NCBI GenBank assembly: GCA_017646945.1
Contig: JAGCLN010000039.1
Span: 1-22,237 of the forward strand
Length of the DNA: 22,237 bases
From: Clostridia bacterium
Lineage (GTDB): Bacteria > Bacillota > Clostridia > Christensenellales > Borkfalkiaceae
Direction: 5' to 3'
In this document: piece after piece, positions 14,894 through 21,757 of the stretch
Position numbering within the stretch: the first letter of the stretch is position 1
How the letters are laid out: every line of letters starts with the position of its first letter
Translations under genes and position numbers: made by a program
The notes under the pieces: generated by a model
Database searches by the model: none
The model's input: the letters and a program-made list of their open reading frames with translations, nothing else
Told to the model about the DNA's origin: nothing

Positions 14894-17773
14894 ATGGAAT
14901 ATTTAAAGTTTATTTCGGCGGCGGTTTTAAACGTTTTATTAGTAGTAGGCGTTTATCTTTTAGATAAGAAAACCCGCTTTGGAAAACTAAAAAGAATATA
15001 TAAAGAATTGATTATCGGCGCGGTCTTTGGTGGCTCGGCGATATACGCTTCTTGTTTCGGCGTTAAACTTTGGGGCGCAACGATGAACGTTAGAGACGCA
15101 TCGCCCATTTCCGCCGGCTTGATATTCGGGCCGACGGCAGGTATCGTTTCAGGCTTAATCGGTGGCGGATTCCGTGCCCTTACCGTACTTTGGAATCCCG
15201 ATAGCGCGTTCACCGCGCTTGCTTGTTCGCTTTCAACCTTCTTAGCAGGTTTTATTTCGGCGATGCTTCGCAAGTTTATGTTCGACGATAAAAAGACCGG
15301 CTGGGCGCCTGCCGTTGGTATTGCGCTCGTGTTAGAAGTCTTCCATATGCTAATGATTTTCCTTACTAATATGGGCGAAGCGTACAATGCGTTCTTATTC
15401 GTAAAACAATGCACCCTTCCCATGATTATTGCAAACTCACTTTCGGTAGGGTTATCGATGTTTATCATAACCTTAGTAAGTAAGGACAAAATAATTCGTA
15501 ACGGAAAGGACAAGGGGATTGCTCAAACCTTTCAAAGATGGTTACTTCTTTGTATCGTGCTTGCTTATTGCGTAACGAGTTTGTTTACTTACAATTTGCA
15601 AACGGGCGTTGCCGAAAAGCAAGTGGAAGCAACTTTCACAACCACAATGAACGACGTTATAACCGATATTAAAAGCAAGTCGGAAACCAGCATGCTAAAT
15701 ATTGCCAAAAAGGTTAAGAAAGAGTATGAAGATGATAATAGCATTGATTTATCGCTTCTTCTTCAAGGTGAAGATGAAACTGGTGAGAACTACGAAATTT
15801 GCGAAATAAATATCGTTGATTCAACCGGAAAAATCATTATCAGTACGGATAAGGAAAACGAAGGCTTTGACTTTACCGATGAAAATTTAGAAAACGAACA
15901 ACCCAAGCAATTTTTAGCTCTTTTAAACGGCGAAGAATCGTTAGTTCAAGAGTTTACCGTAAACGCTAAGGGCGAGCCGAGAAAATACGCGGGTTTACCG
16001 CTTAGCAACAATCAAGGCTTTTTACAAGTAGCCTATAACAAAGAGCAGTTTAAAAAAGAAATAGACGGATTCATTGTTGACGTTACTAAGAATCGCCACG
16101 TTGGCGCAACGGGATTTATCGCCATCTGCGATGAGAACTTGAAAATCGTTTCGGAAACTCGCGTTGACGGTGAGCATATTTCGGTATTAGGTATCAATCC
16201 TACTCAAAAAATGCAAAAGGGCGATTTGGAAGCCAAGATTTTTGAGACGGAAATAATCAACCCGTATAACAACGAAAGCCAAGGCAAGTACATATTCGTT
16301 TACACCGTTAAAGAAGGCTACCTAATAATAGCGGCTATGCCACTAGAAGAGGTAAACATTATGCGTGACGCGTCAATGCTTTTAAGCGCCTTTATGCAGG
16401 TGTTGATTTTCGCGGTATTGTTCTTGATTTTATATTTCTTGATAAAGAAAATCATAATAAATAACTTGTACGTAATCAACTCGAAGTTGGCGCAAATTTC
16501 AAGCGGTAACTTGAACGTTACGGTAGACGTTAGAAGCAACGTTGAATTCTCGTCTTTATCCGACGATATCAACTCTACCGTAAGCACTTTGAAAAGATAT
16601 ATCGCCGAGGCGGCGGCTCGTATTGATAAGGAACTTGAATATGCTAAGCAAATTCAACTTTCCGCGCTTCCTACCAACTTCCCCAAAGGCGAAGATTATT
16701 CTATCTACGCGCAAATGATTGCCGCGAAAGAAGTAGGCGGTGACTTTTACGATTTTTACAAGCTTAACGATAATACGGTTGCGTTTTTAGTAGCAGACGT
16801 TTCCGGTAAGGGAATTCCCGCCGCTATGTTTATGATGACGGCTAAAACGATTATCAAAGACTTAGCCGAAAGCGGTATGGCGGTGAACGATATCTTTACT
16901 AAGGCTAACAAAAAACTTTGCGAGAACAACGAATCGGGTATGTTCGTTACCGCTTGGATGGGAATACTTGATATTCCTAGCGGAAAATTGCAGTTTGCAA
17001 ACGCAGGCCATAACCCGCCGTTACTTAAAAAGGCAAACGGAAAATTCGAGTATTTGAAAACTCGTGCAGGCTTCGTTCTTGCAGGTATGGAAGGTATCCG
17101 CTACCGCGCCGGCGAACTTACGCTTGAAGAAGGGGATAGGTTGTTCTTGTATACCGACGGTGTTCCCGAAGCAACCAACGTAAACAACGAGCTTTACGGC
17201 GAAGATAGGCTTTTAGAGTTTATGAATAAAAACTCAACCGCCACCGCAACCGAACTTTTACCCAAACTTAAAAAGAATATCGATTTATTCGTTGGCGAAG
17301 CGCCACAGTTTGACGATATTACGATGTTAAATTTCGACTATAACTATAAAAAAGGAGATGAGCAAGCGATGAACAGAATATTCCCCGCTAACACCGATGC
17401 GTTGACAGACGTGCTTTCGTTTGTAGAACAAACGCTTGAAAGCGCTAATTGTTCAATGAAGATTCAAACGGCGATTTGCGTTGCGATTGAAGAAGTTTTC
17501 GTTAACGTTGCTCATTACGCTTACGGTGGCGAGAGTGGAGACGTTGAACTTAAAATTTTGTTCAACGAGAAAACACGCACCGTAACTTTCCAAATGATAG
17601 ACAGCGGAATTCCTTTCGACCCGCTTAAAAAACCCGACCCCGACGTAACCTTATCTGCAAACGAACGCGAAATCGGGGGTTTAGGAATTTTCATCACCAA
17701 GAAGACGATGGATGAAATTTCTTACGCTTACGAGGACGGCAAAAACGTTTTAACTATGGTTAAAAAAATTTAA
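14894..17773 (+). CDS. Membrane receptor with PP2C phosphatase and RsbW-like ATPase
   Basis: This 959-residue protein joins both enzyme halves of a partner switch to a two-part sensor. In order: a 5TM-5TMR_LYT-like region (about 5-198) with the diagnostic ISAGLIFGPTAGIVSGLIGG stretch; a further membrane segment at about 216-233; a dCache-like extracellular domain (about 240-490); a membrane segment at 496-520; a HAMP-like region (521-575); a SpoIIE/RsbU-type PP2C phosphatase (about 585-815) with metal ligands Asp617 (VGGDFYD), Asp635 (ADVSGKG), Asp755 (YTDG) and Asp807/808 (FDDIT); and a GHKL ATPase of the RsbW/SpoIIAB type (about 828-957) with Glu866/Asn871, Asp903-x-Gly905 and GGLGIF. The phosphatase would act on phosphorylated STAS proteins and the ATPase would rephosphorylate them. 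A STAS gene follows at once. An internal ribosome-site-like sequence and in-frame ATG fall between the two enzyme domains. Confidence 0.9.
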   Translation: MEYLKFISAAVLNVLLVVGVYLLDKKTRFGKLKRIYKELIIGAVFGGSAIYASCFGVKLWGATMNVRDASPISAGLIFGPTAGIVSGLIGGGFRALTVLWNPDSAFTALACSLSTFLAGFISAMLRKFMFDDKKTGWAPAVGIALVLEVFHMLMIFLTNMGEAYNAFLFVKQCTLPMIIANSLSVGLSMFIITLVSKDKIIRNGKDKGIAQTFQRWLLLCIVLAYCVTSLFTYNLQTGVAEKQVEATFTTTMNDVITDIKSKSETSMLNIAKKVKKEYEDDNSIDLSLLLQGEDETGENYEICEINIVDSTGKIIISTDKENEGFDFTDENLENEQPKQFLALLNGEESLVQEFTVNAKGEPRKYAGLPLSNNQGFLQVAYNKEQFKKEIDGFIVDVTKNRHVGATGFIAICDENLKIVSETRVDGEHISVLGINPTQKMQKGDLEAKIFETEIINPYNNESQGKYIFVYTVKEGYLIIAAMPLEEVNIMRDASMLLSAFMQVLIFAVLFLILYFLIKKIIINNLYVINSKLAQISSGNLNVTVDVRSNVEFSSLSDDINSTVSTLKRYIAEAAARIDKELEYAKQIQLSALPTNFPKGEDYSIYAQMIAAKEVGGDFYDFYKLNDNTVAFLVADVSGKGIPAAMFMMTAKTIIKDLAESGMAVNDIFTKANKKLCENNESGMFVTAWMGILDIPSGKLQFANAGHNPPLLKKANGKFEYLKTRAGFVLAGMEGIRYRAGELTLEEGDRLFLYTDGVPEATNVNNELYGEDRLLEFMNKNSTATATELLPKLKKNIDLFVGEAPQFDDITMLNFDYNYKKGDEQAMNRIFPANTDALTDVLSFVEQTLESANCSMKIQTAICVAIEEVFVNVAHYAYGGESGDVELKILFNEKTRTVTFQMIDSGIPFDPLKKPDPDVTLSANEREIGGLGIFITKKTMDEISYAYEDGKNVLTMVKKI
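17351..17371 (+). promoter_or_regulatory. Internal SD and in-frame ATG (candidate second start)
   Basis: AAAGGAG at 17351-17357 is followed after 11 bases by an ATG (17369-17371) in frame with the receptor gene, at codon 826. Starting here would give a 134-residue protein that is exactly the RsbW-like ATPase domain, the size of free anti-sigma kinases. The SD-like codons encode Lys-Gly-Glu-type linker residues, so coincidence is possible, and the spacing is longer than ideal. It may also be a relic of an ancestral gene fusion. Confidence 0.45.
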
Positions 17774-17788
17774 AGGAGACCAAACGAA

Positions 17789-18085
17789 ATGATGATAGAA
17801 ATTAAGAAAAACACGGAAGACACCACTATTGAAATAGTAGGCAGGCTTGATACTACAACGGCGCCATCGTTAGATAAAACTATCAACGAAGACCTTGGCG
17901 ATACCGTTAATCTTATCCTTGATTTAAAGGGTCTTGAATACGTTTCGAGCGCGGGGCTTCGCGTTATATTATCCGCGCAAAAGAAAATGCAACAAAAGGG
18001 AAGTATGAAGGTAATCAACGTATGCGAATCCGTTATGGACGTTTTTGAGATTACCGGCTTTGCCGATATTTTGGAGATTGAGTAA
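17789..18085 (+). CDS. RsbV/SpoIIAA-like STAS protein (anti-sigma antagonist)
   Basis: This 98-residue STAS-domain protein belongs to the anti-anti-sigma factor group. The phospho-acceptor position is Ser54 in YVSSAGLRV; the usual Asp two residues before it is replaced by Ser53, as is common in clostridial members. Family members swap partners by being phosphorylated by an RsbW-type kinase and dephosphorylated by a PP2C phosphatase, and both activities are encoded by the gene just upstream. The start at 17789 is set by AAAGGAG overlapping the previous stop codon; an adjacent ATG at 17792 is equally usable. Its stop overlaps the HD hydrolase start by TAATG, tying it tightly to an alarmone enzyme. 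It is about half identical by eye to the STAS protein at 21461. Confidence 0.92.
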   Translation: MMIEIKKNTEDTTIEIVGRLDTTTAPSLDKTINEDLGDTVNLILDLKGLEYVSSAGLRVILSAQKKMQQKGSMKVINVCESVMDVFEITGFADILEIE

Positions 18086-18642
18086 TGGAACTACTTAGTA
18101 GAGCAGTTGCTTTCGCCGTGCAAGCGCACGATGAAATGCGCCGTAAAAGTAAAGATATTCCGTACATATTGCACCCGTTAGAAGCGGCGGTAATCGTTGG
18201 CACGATGACGAGCGACCAAAACTTAATTTCCGCAGCCGTACTTCACGACGTTGTTGAAGATGCTGGCATAACCCTTAACGAGATTGAAGAACTTTTCGGC
18301 AGTAGGGTTAGGCAGCTCGTTGCGTCTGAAACGGAAGATAAGAGAGAAAGTTTACCCCCTGCGGAAACTTGGCGTATCCGCAAAGAAGAGTCTTTGCAAA
18401 TCTTAAAAGAAACTAACGATATAGGCGTGTTAATGGTGTGGCTTGGAGATAAACTTGCAAACATGCGCGCGATATATCGCGACCATAAAGTAGAAGGCGA
18501 CTCGATGTGGCAAAGGTTCAATCAAAAAGACAAGAACGAGCAGGCGTGGTATTACCGTTCGATAGTTGATTTAACCGAGCGTTTATCACACACTTCGGCG
18601 TGGATTGAATATAAAACGTTAGTAGAAATAGTGTTTAAGTAA
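18085..18642 (+). CDS. RSH-type HD hydrolase, stand-alone
   Basis: This 185-residue protein has the HD phosphohydrolase fold of RelA/SpoT homologues without a synthetase domain, like small alarmone hydrolases. Metal and active-site positions are visible: His15, Arg19/Arg20, His30 in YILHPLEAA, His54-Asp55 and Glu58-Asp59 in LHDVVEDAG, and Asp122 in LGDKLANMR. The family hydrolyses ppGpp and pppGpp in a Mn-dependent way, although some relatives act on other nucleotides. It overlaps the upstream STAS gene by one base (TAATG), with no separate strong ribosome site, so the two are made together. A synthetase and another hydrolase are encoded further down the same operon. Confidence 0.85.
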   Translation: MELLSRAVAFAVQAHDEMRRKSKDIPYILHPLEAAVIVGTMTSDQNLISAAVLHDVVEDAGITLNEIEELFGSRVRQLVASETEDKRESLPPAETWRIRKEESLQILKETNDIGVLMVWLGDKLANMRAIYRDHKVEGDSMWQRFNQKDKNEQAWYYRSIVDLTERLSHTSAWIEYKTLVEIVFK

Positions 18643-18653
18643 GGAGTTTTAAA

Positions 18654-19826
18654 ATGGATATTTCATATCGCGTAGACAAAGATATTTTATATATTGCAAT
18701 AGAAGGAAGAATTGACGCGGCAAACGCGCCCTTAGCGGAAGAAAAGATTTTCGCTATTAAAAATTCAAACGAAGATAAGCACGCCGTTATAGATGCCGAT
18801 AAACTCGAATATTTATCATCTGCGGGCTTACGCGTGATTTTAAAACTTAGAAAGGTTGCGCCTAAACTTGCAATCATAAACGTTTCGCCCGAAGTTTATT
18901 CTATTTTTGAAATGACCGGCTTTACCGAAATGGTAACGGTAGAAAAGGCGTATAAAAAAATGAGCGTTGACGGTTGCGAATTTATTGCAAAGGGAGCAAA
19001 CGGCGCGGTTTATCGTTACGATAGCGAAACCATTTTAAAAATTTACTTTGCAAAGGACGCGTTGCCCGAAATTAAGCAAGAACGCGAAAACGCAAAGCGC
19101 GCCTTCGTTCTCGGCATAAACACCGCTATTCCTTACGGAATAGTTCGCGTGGGTGACGGATACGGCACGGTTACCGAACTTTTAAACGCAACGAGCGTTA
19201 CTAAACTTATTTGCAAAGACCCGAGCGATATGACTAAGGCTTGCAAATACTATATCGATATGCTCAAAAGCATTCACGAAATCAGCGTTGAAGACGGCTT
19301 AGTTCCCGATATGAAAGAAACGGCGCTTGGTTGGGCGGATTTCGTATCGGCGCATATCCCTTGCGAACAAGCGAAAAAACTTCGCGCGTTGATTGAAAGC
19401 GTGCCAAAGAGCAACCGTTTAATGCACGGCGACTATCACACTAACAACGTTATGGTTCAAAACGAAGAACCGCTTCTTATCGATATGGATACCTTGTGTA
19501 TGGGTCACCCCGTATTTGAACTCGGCTCGATGTTCAACGCGTTCATAGGCTACTCTGAGATAGATAAGCAAACTTCTATAAGCTTCTTTGGTTACGATTT
19601 TGATACGGCGAAGAAGTTTTGGGAAATGTCGCTCAAAGCATACCTTGGTAGCGATGACGAAGGGTTGTGCAAAGCGGTTGAAGAAAAGGCTATGGTTATC
19701 GGTTATACGAGAATGTTGCGTAGAGCAATTCGCCGTCCTGAAGAAAAAGATAGCCCTGCAAAAATCGCGCGTTGCAAAGAAATGCTTGAATATTTGTTAA
19801 ATAAAGTAGACGCTTTAACTTTTTGA
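18654..19826 (+). CDS. STAS domain fused to an APH-like kinase
   Basis: This 390-residue protein joins two domains. Residues 1-98 form a STAS domain with the phospho-site Ser56 in YLSSAGLRV. Residues about 105-380 form an aminoglycoside-phosphotransferase/choline-kinase-like fold: a nucleotide loop AKGANGAVYR at 112-121, Lys129 in ILKIYF, the catalytic loop MHGDYHTNNV with Asp260 and Asn265, and the metal-binding LLIDMDTL with Asp277/Asp279. The kinase half resembles the family known as TIGR02172. Its substrate is unknown. The fusion suggests that the phosphorylation state of the STAS half controls the kinase, or that the kinase acts within the same switch. AAGGAG lies before the ATG, 11 bp past the HD gene. 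Confidence 0.88.
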   Translation: MDISYRVDKDILYIAIEGRIDAANAPLAEEKIFAIKNSNEDKHAVIDADKLEYLSSAGLRVILKLRKVAPKLAIINVSPEVYSIFEMTGFTEMVTVEKAYKKMSVDGCEFIAKGANGAVYRYDSETILKIYFAKDALPEIKQERENAKRAFVLGINTAIPYGIVRVGDGYGTVTELLNATSVTKLICKDPSDMTKACKYYIDMLKSIHEISVEDGLVPDMKETALGWADFVSAHIPCEQAKKLRALIESVPKSNRLMHGDYHTNNVMVQNEEPLLIDMDTLCMGHPVFELGSMFNAFIGYSEIDKQTSISFFGYDFDTAKKFWEMSLKAYLGSDDEGLCKAVEEKAMVIGYTRMLRRAIRRPEEKDSPAKIARCKEMLEYLLNKVDALTF

Positions 19827-19842
19827 TAACTAAGGAGAAATT

Positions 19843-20901
19843 ATGAACTTAAAATGTAGGCTCATTTTAGAAGATTACCGAAAGCAAAAGGAATATTTTG
19901 CAAAGCTTGGTGACGTTGCTCATCAAATTCTCGTAGATATTGCTAACGATTTGGGTTTGAGCGTATTAGCCGTTGAGCACCGCGTTAAAACTGAAAAAAG
20001 TTTAGCGGGCAAGCTTGAAAGAAAGGGTGATTTATACTCAACGATAGAAGACGTTACCGATATTCTCGGTTGCCGTATCGTATGCTTTTTAGCAGACGAA
20101 ATTGATAAAATCGGCAAGAAGATAGAAGAGCGTTTCGTAGTAGACTTAGAAAACTCGTCGGATAAGCGCGCGCTTATCAAGGCGGATAGTTTTGGCTACT
20201 TATCCCTTCACTATATTTGTTCCTTGCCGTTTGGCAAAGAGTGGCCGGATGAAATTTGCGGTAAGAAGTTTGAAATTCAAATCAAAACGGTATTGCAACA
20301 CGCTTGGTCGGTAATCCATCACGATATAGGTTACAAAAGCGACTTTGGTGTTCCAAGAGATATAAGCAGGCAGTTCGCTCGCCTTGCCGGTCTATTAGAA
20401 CTTGCAGACGACGAGTTCGTTCGCGCGCGTGACAATATGGTCGGCTATACCGAAGATATTAGAAAACGCATTATCACCGATGACGCTGATGACGTTCAAA
20501 TCAATATGATTTCGCTTAGCGAATACGTTTTACATAACAAAAACATGCAACGTTTAATCAAAGAAATCGCAAATATTTGCGGTGCGGAAATTAGCGTTAT
20601 CGACCCCGAAAGTTATATTCCGCAACTTGCATACTTAAAAATTAAAAAACTCGGCGATATTGAAATTATGATAAACGAAAACTACGACCTTGCCTTAAAA
20701 CTAGCCAATAAGGCGTTATCTGTGGCAGGGCTTGATATAGTTTCGTCAAGCGTAGCGCTTAGATTTTTATGCCGAGCAGAACTTTTAAACAAAAATTACG
20801 ACTACGATAAGGTGGTTGAATTTTTAAAAATTTCTTTGGGTTCTAAGGAAAAGGCTGAACGCCAAGCAACGCTTTTGTTAAGGCAAAAGGGGGAGTGCTA
20901 A
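19843..20901 (+). CDS. RelA/SpoT-type (p)ppGpp synthetase
   Basis: This 352-residue protein carries a RelA/SpoT nucleotidyltransferase domain (about 40-170) with the expected residues: Arg47, Lys49, Ser53 and Lys57 for ATP binding (HRVKTEKSLAGK), Asp73 in IEDVTDILGCR, Tyr119 and His123 in FGYLSLHY, and the catalytic Glu144 in EIQIKT, followed by LQHAWSVIHHDIGYK. It would transfer pyrophosphate from ATP to GDP or GTP. It lacks the HD, TGS and ACT domains of long RSH proteins, so it is closer to small alarmone synthetases. A C-terminal extension of about 170 residues has helical repeat-like character and no match I know. Separate hydrolase genes flank it. Its stop overlaps the next start by TAATG. 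Confidence 0.88.
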   Translation: MNLKCRLILEDYRKQKEYFAKLGDVAHQILVDIANDLGLSVLAVEHRVKTEKSLAGKLERKGDLYSTIEDVTDILGCRIVCFLADEIDKIGKKIEERFVVDLENSSDKRALIKADSFGYLSLHYICSLPFGKEWPDEICGKKFEIQIKTVLQHAWSVIHHDIGYKSDFGVPRDISRQFARLAGLLELADDEFVRARDNMVGYTEDIRKRIITDDADDVQINMISLSEYVLHNKNMQRLIKEIANICGAEISVIDPESYIPQLAYLKIKKLGDIEIMINENYDLALKLANKALSVAGLDIVSSSVALRFLCRAELLNKNYDYDKVVEFLKISLGSKEKAERQATLLLRQKGEC

Positions 20902-21431
20902 TGGAGGGGAGCGAAAGAGTTCAACGGGCGTTAGAATTCGCAACTGAAAAACACAAAGGTCAAATGCGAATAGGCGGTGGCGAGTATATTACGCACCCGA
21001 TAGCCGTTTGTGAAATTGTTAAAAATCAAGGCTACGGTGAAGACTACCAAATTACCGCACTCTTTCACGACTTGCTTGAAGATACTTCCGCAACCGAATT
21101 AGAGATTTTAAAGTTCGGCAACGAAGAAATTCTCACCGCGGTAAAACTGTTAACCAAGCAAAAAGGTTACGTAATGGAAAAGTATATCGCGGATATTAAA
21201 ACTAACGATATCGCGCTCAAAGTAAAAACTGCCGATAGGTTGCACAACTTACGATGCGCGCTCGTAACGGACGTAGAGTTTAAAAGAAAATACGTTTTAG
21301 AAACGGTTGACTGGTACTTAGATTTTTCACCGGAAATTAAAACGGCGGTAAAAACCCTTGCGGAAAGCATAGATACGCCTATGGCGGAATTATCCTTTCT
21401 CTATACACCTATTGATTCTTGGAAAATATAA
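20901..21431 (+). CDS. Second RSH-type HD hydrolase, stand-alone
   Basis: This 176-residue protein is another RSH-type HD domain without a synthetase half. The visible sites are His18 in EKHKGQMR, Arg23, His32 in YITHPIAV, His56-Asp57 and Glu60-Asp61 in LFHDLLEDT, and Asp112 in KTADRLHNLR, the full hydrolase set. It is closer to the classical SpoT pattern than the HD protein at 18085. I set the start at the ATG at 20901, which overlaps the synthetase stop (TAATG) and has a G-rich ribosome site at 20889-20895; a GTG at 20895 would add two residues. Synthetase and hydrolase made from overlapping genes would work as a split RSH enzyme. Confidence 0.87.
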   Translation: MEGSERVQRALEFATEKHKGQMRIGGGEYITHPIAVCEIVKNQGYGEDYQITALFHDLLEDTSATELEILKFGNEEILTAVKLLTKQKGYVMEKYIADIKTNDIALKVKTADRLHNLRCALVTDVEFKRKYVLETVDWYLDFSPEIKTAVKTLAESIDTPMAELSFLYTPIDSWKI

Positions 21432-21460
21432 AAAACATATTATTAAAGGAGAATATACTT

Positions 21461-21757
21461 ATGACTATTGAAAAATTATTAAACGGCGAATCTGCAACGT
21501 TAGTAGTAGTTGGTAGACTCGATACTCAAACCGCGCCCGAGCTTGAAAGAGAACTCGATAGCGTTGTTTCAGGCTTAAAAGACTTAACTTTCGATATGGC
21601 AGGGCTTGAATACGTTTCTTCTGCGGGTTTAAGAGTTATCTTAAAGGCTCAAAAGATTATGAATAATCAAGGCTCGATGAAACTTACCGGCGTGAACGAT
21701 AGCATAATGGAAGTCTTTGATATCACCGGCTTTTTAGATATTTTAACTATTGAGTAA
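21461..21757 (+). CDS. Third RsbV-like STAS protein
   Basis: This 98-residue STAS protein has the phospho-site Ser54 in YVSSAGLRV and is a clear paralog of the one at 17789, sharing the VGRLDT, GLEYVSSAGLRVIL and ITGF segments. AAAGGAG at 21445-21451 places the start at 21461; an in-frame ATG at 21419 inside the HD gene has no ribosome site. Its stop overlaps the start of the oxidoreductase gene (TAATG). With three STAS domains in one operon, the single phosphatase-kinase receptor could have several competing substrates. Confidence 0.92.
   Translation: MTIEKLLNGESATLVVVGRLDTQTAPELERELDSVVSGLKDLTFDMAGLEYVSSAGLRVILKAQKIMNNQGSMKLTGVNDSIMEVFDITGFLDILTIE

Noticed and set aside
14953..15513. 186-residue open frame on the minus strand inside the receptor gene
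   Set aside because: It is antisense to a strongly supported membrane domain, has no ribosome site and matches no family; open antisense frames are common opposite such codon use.
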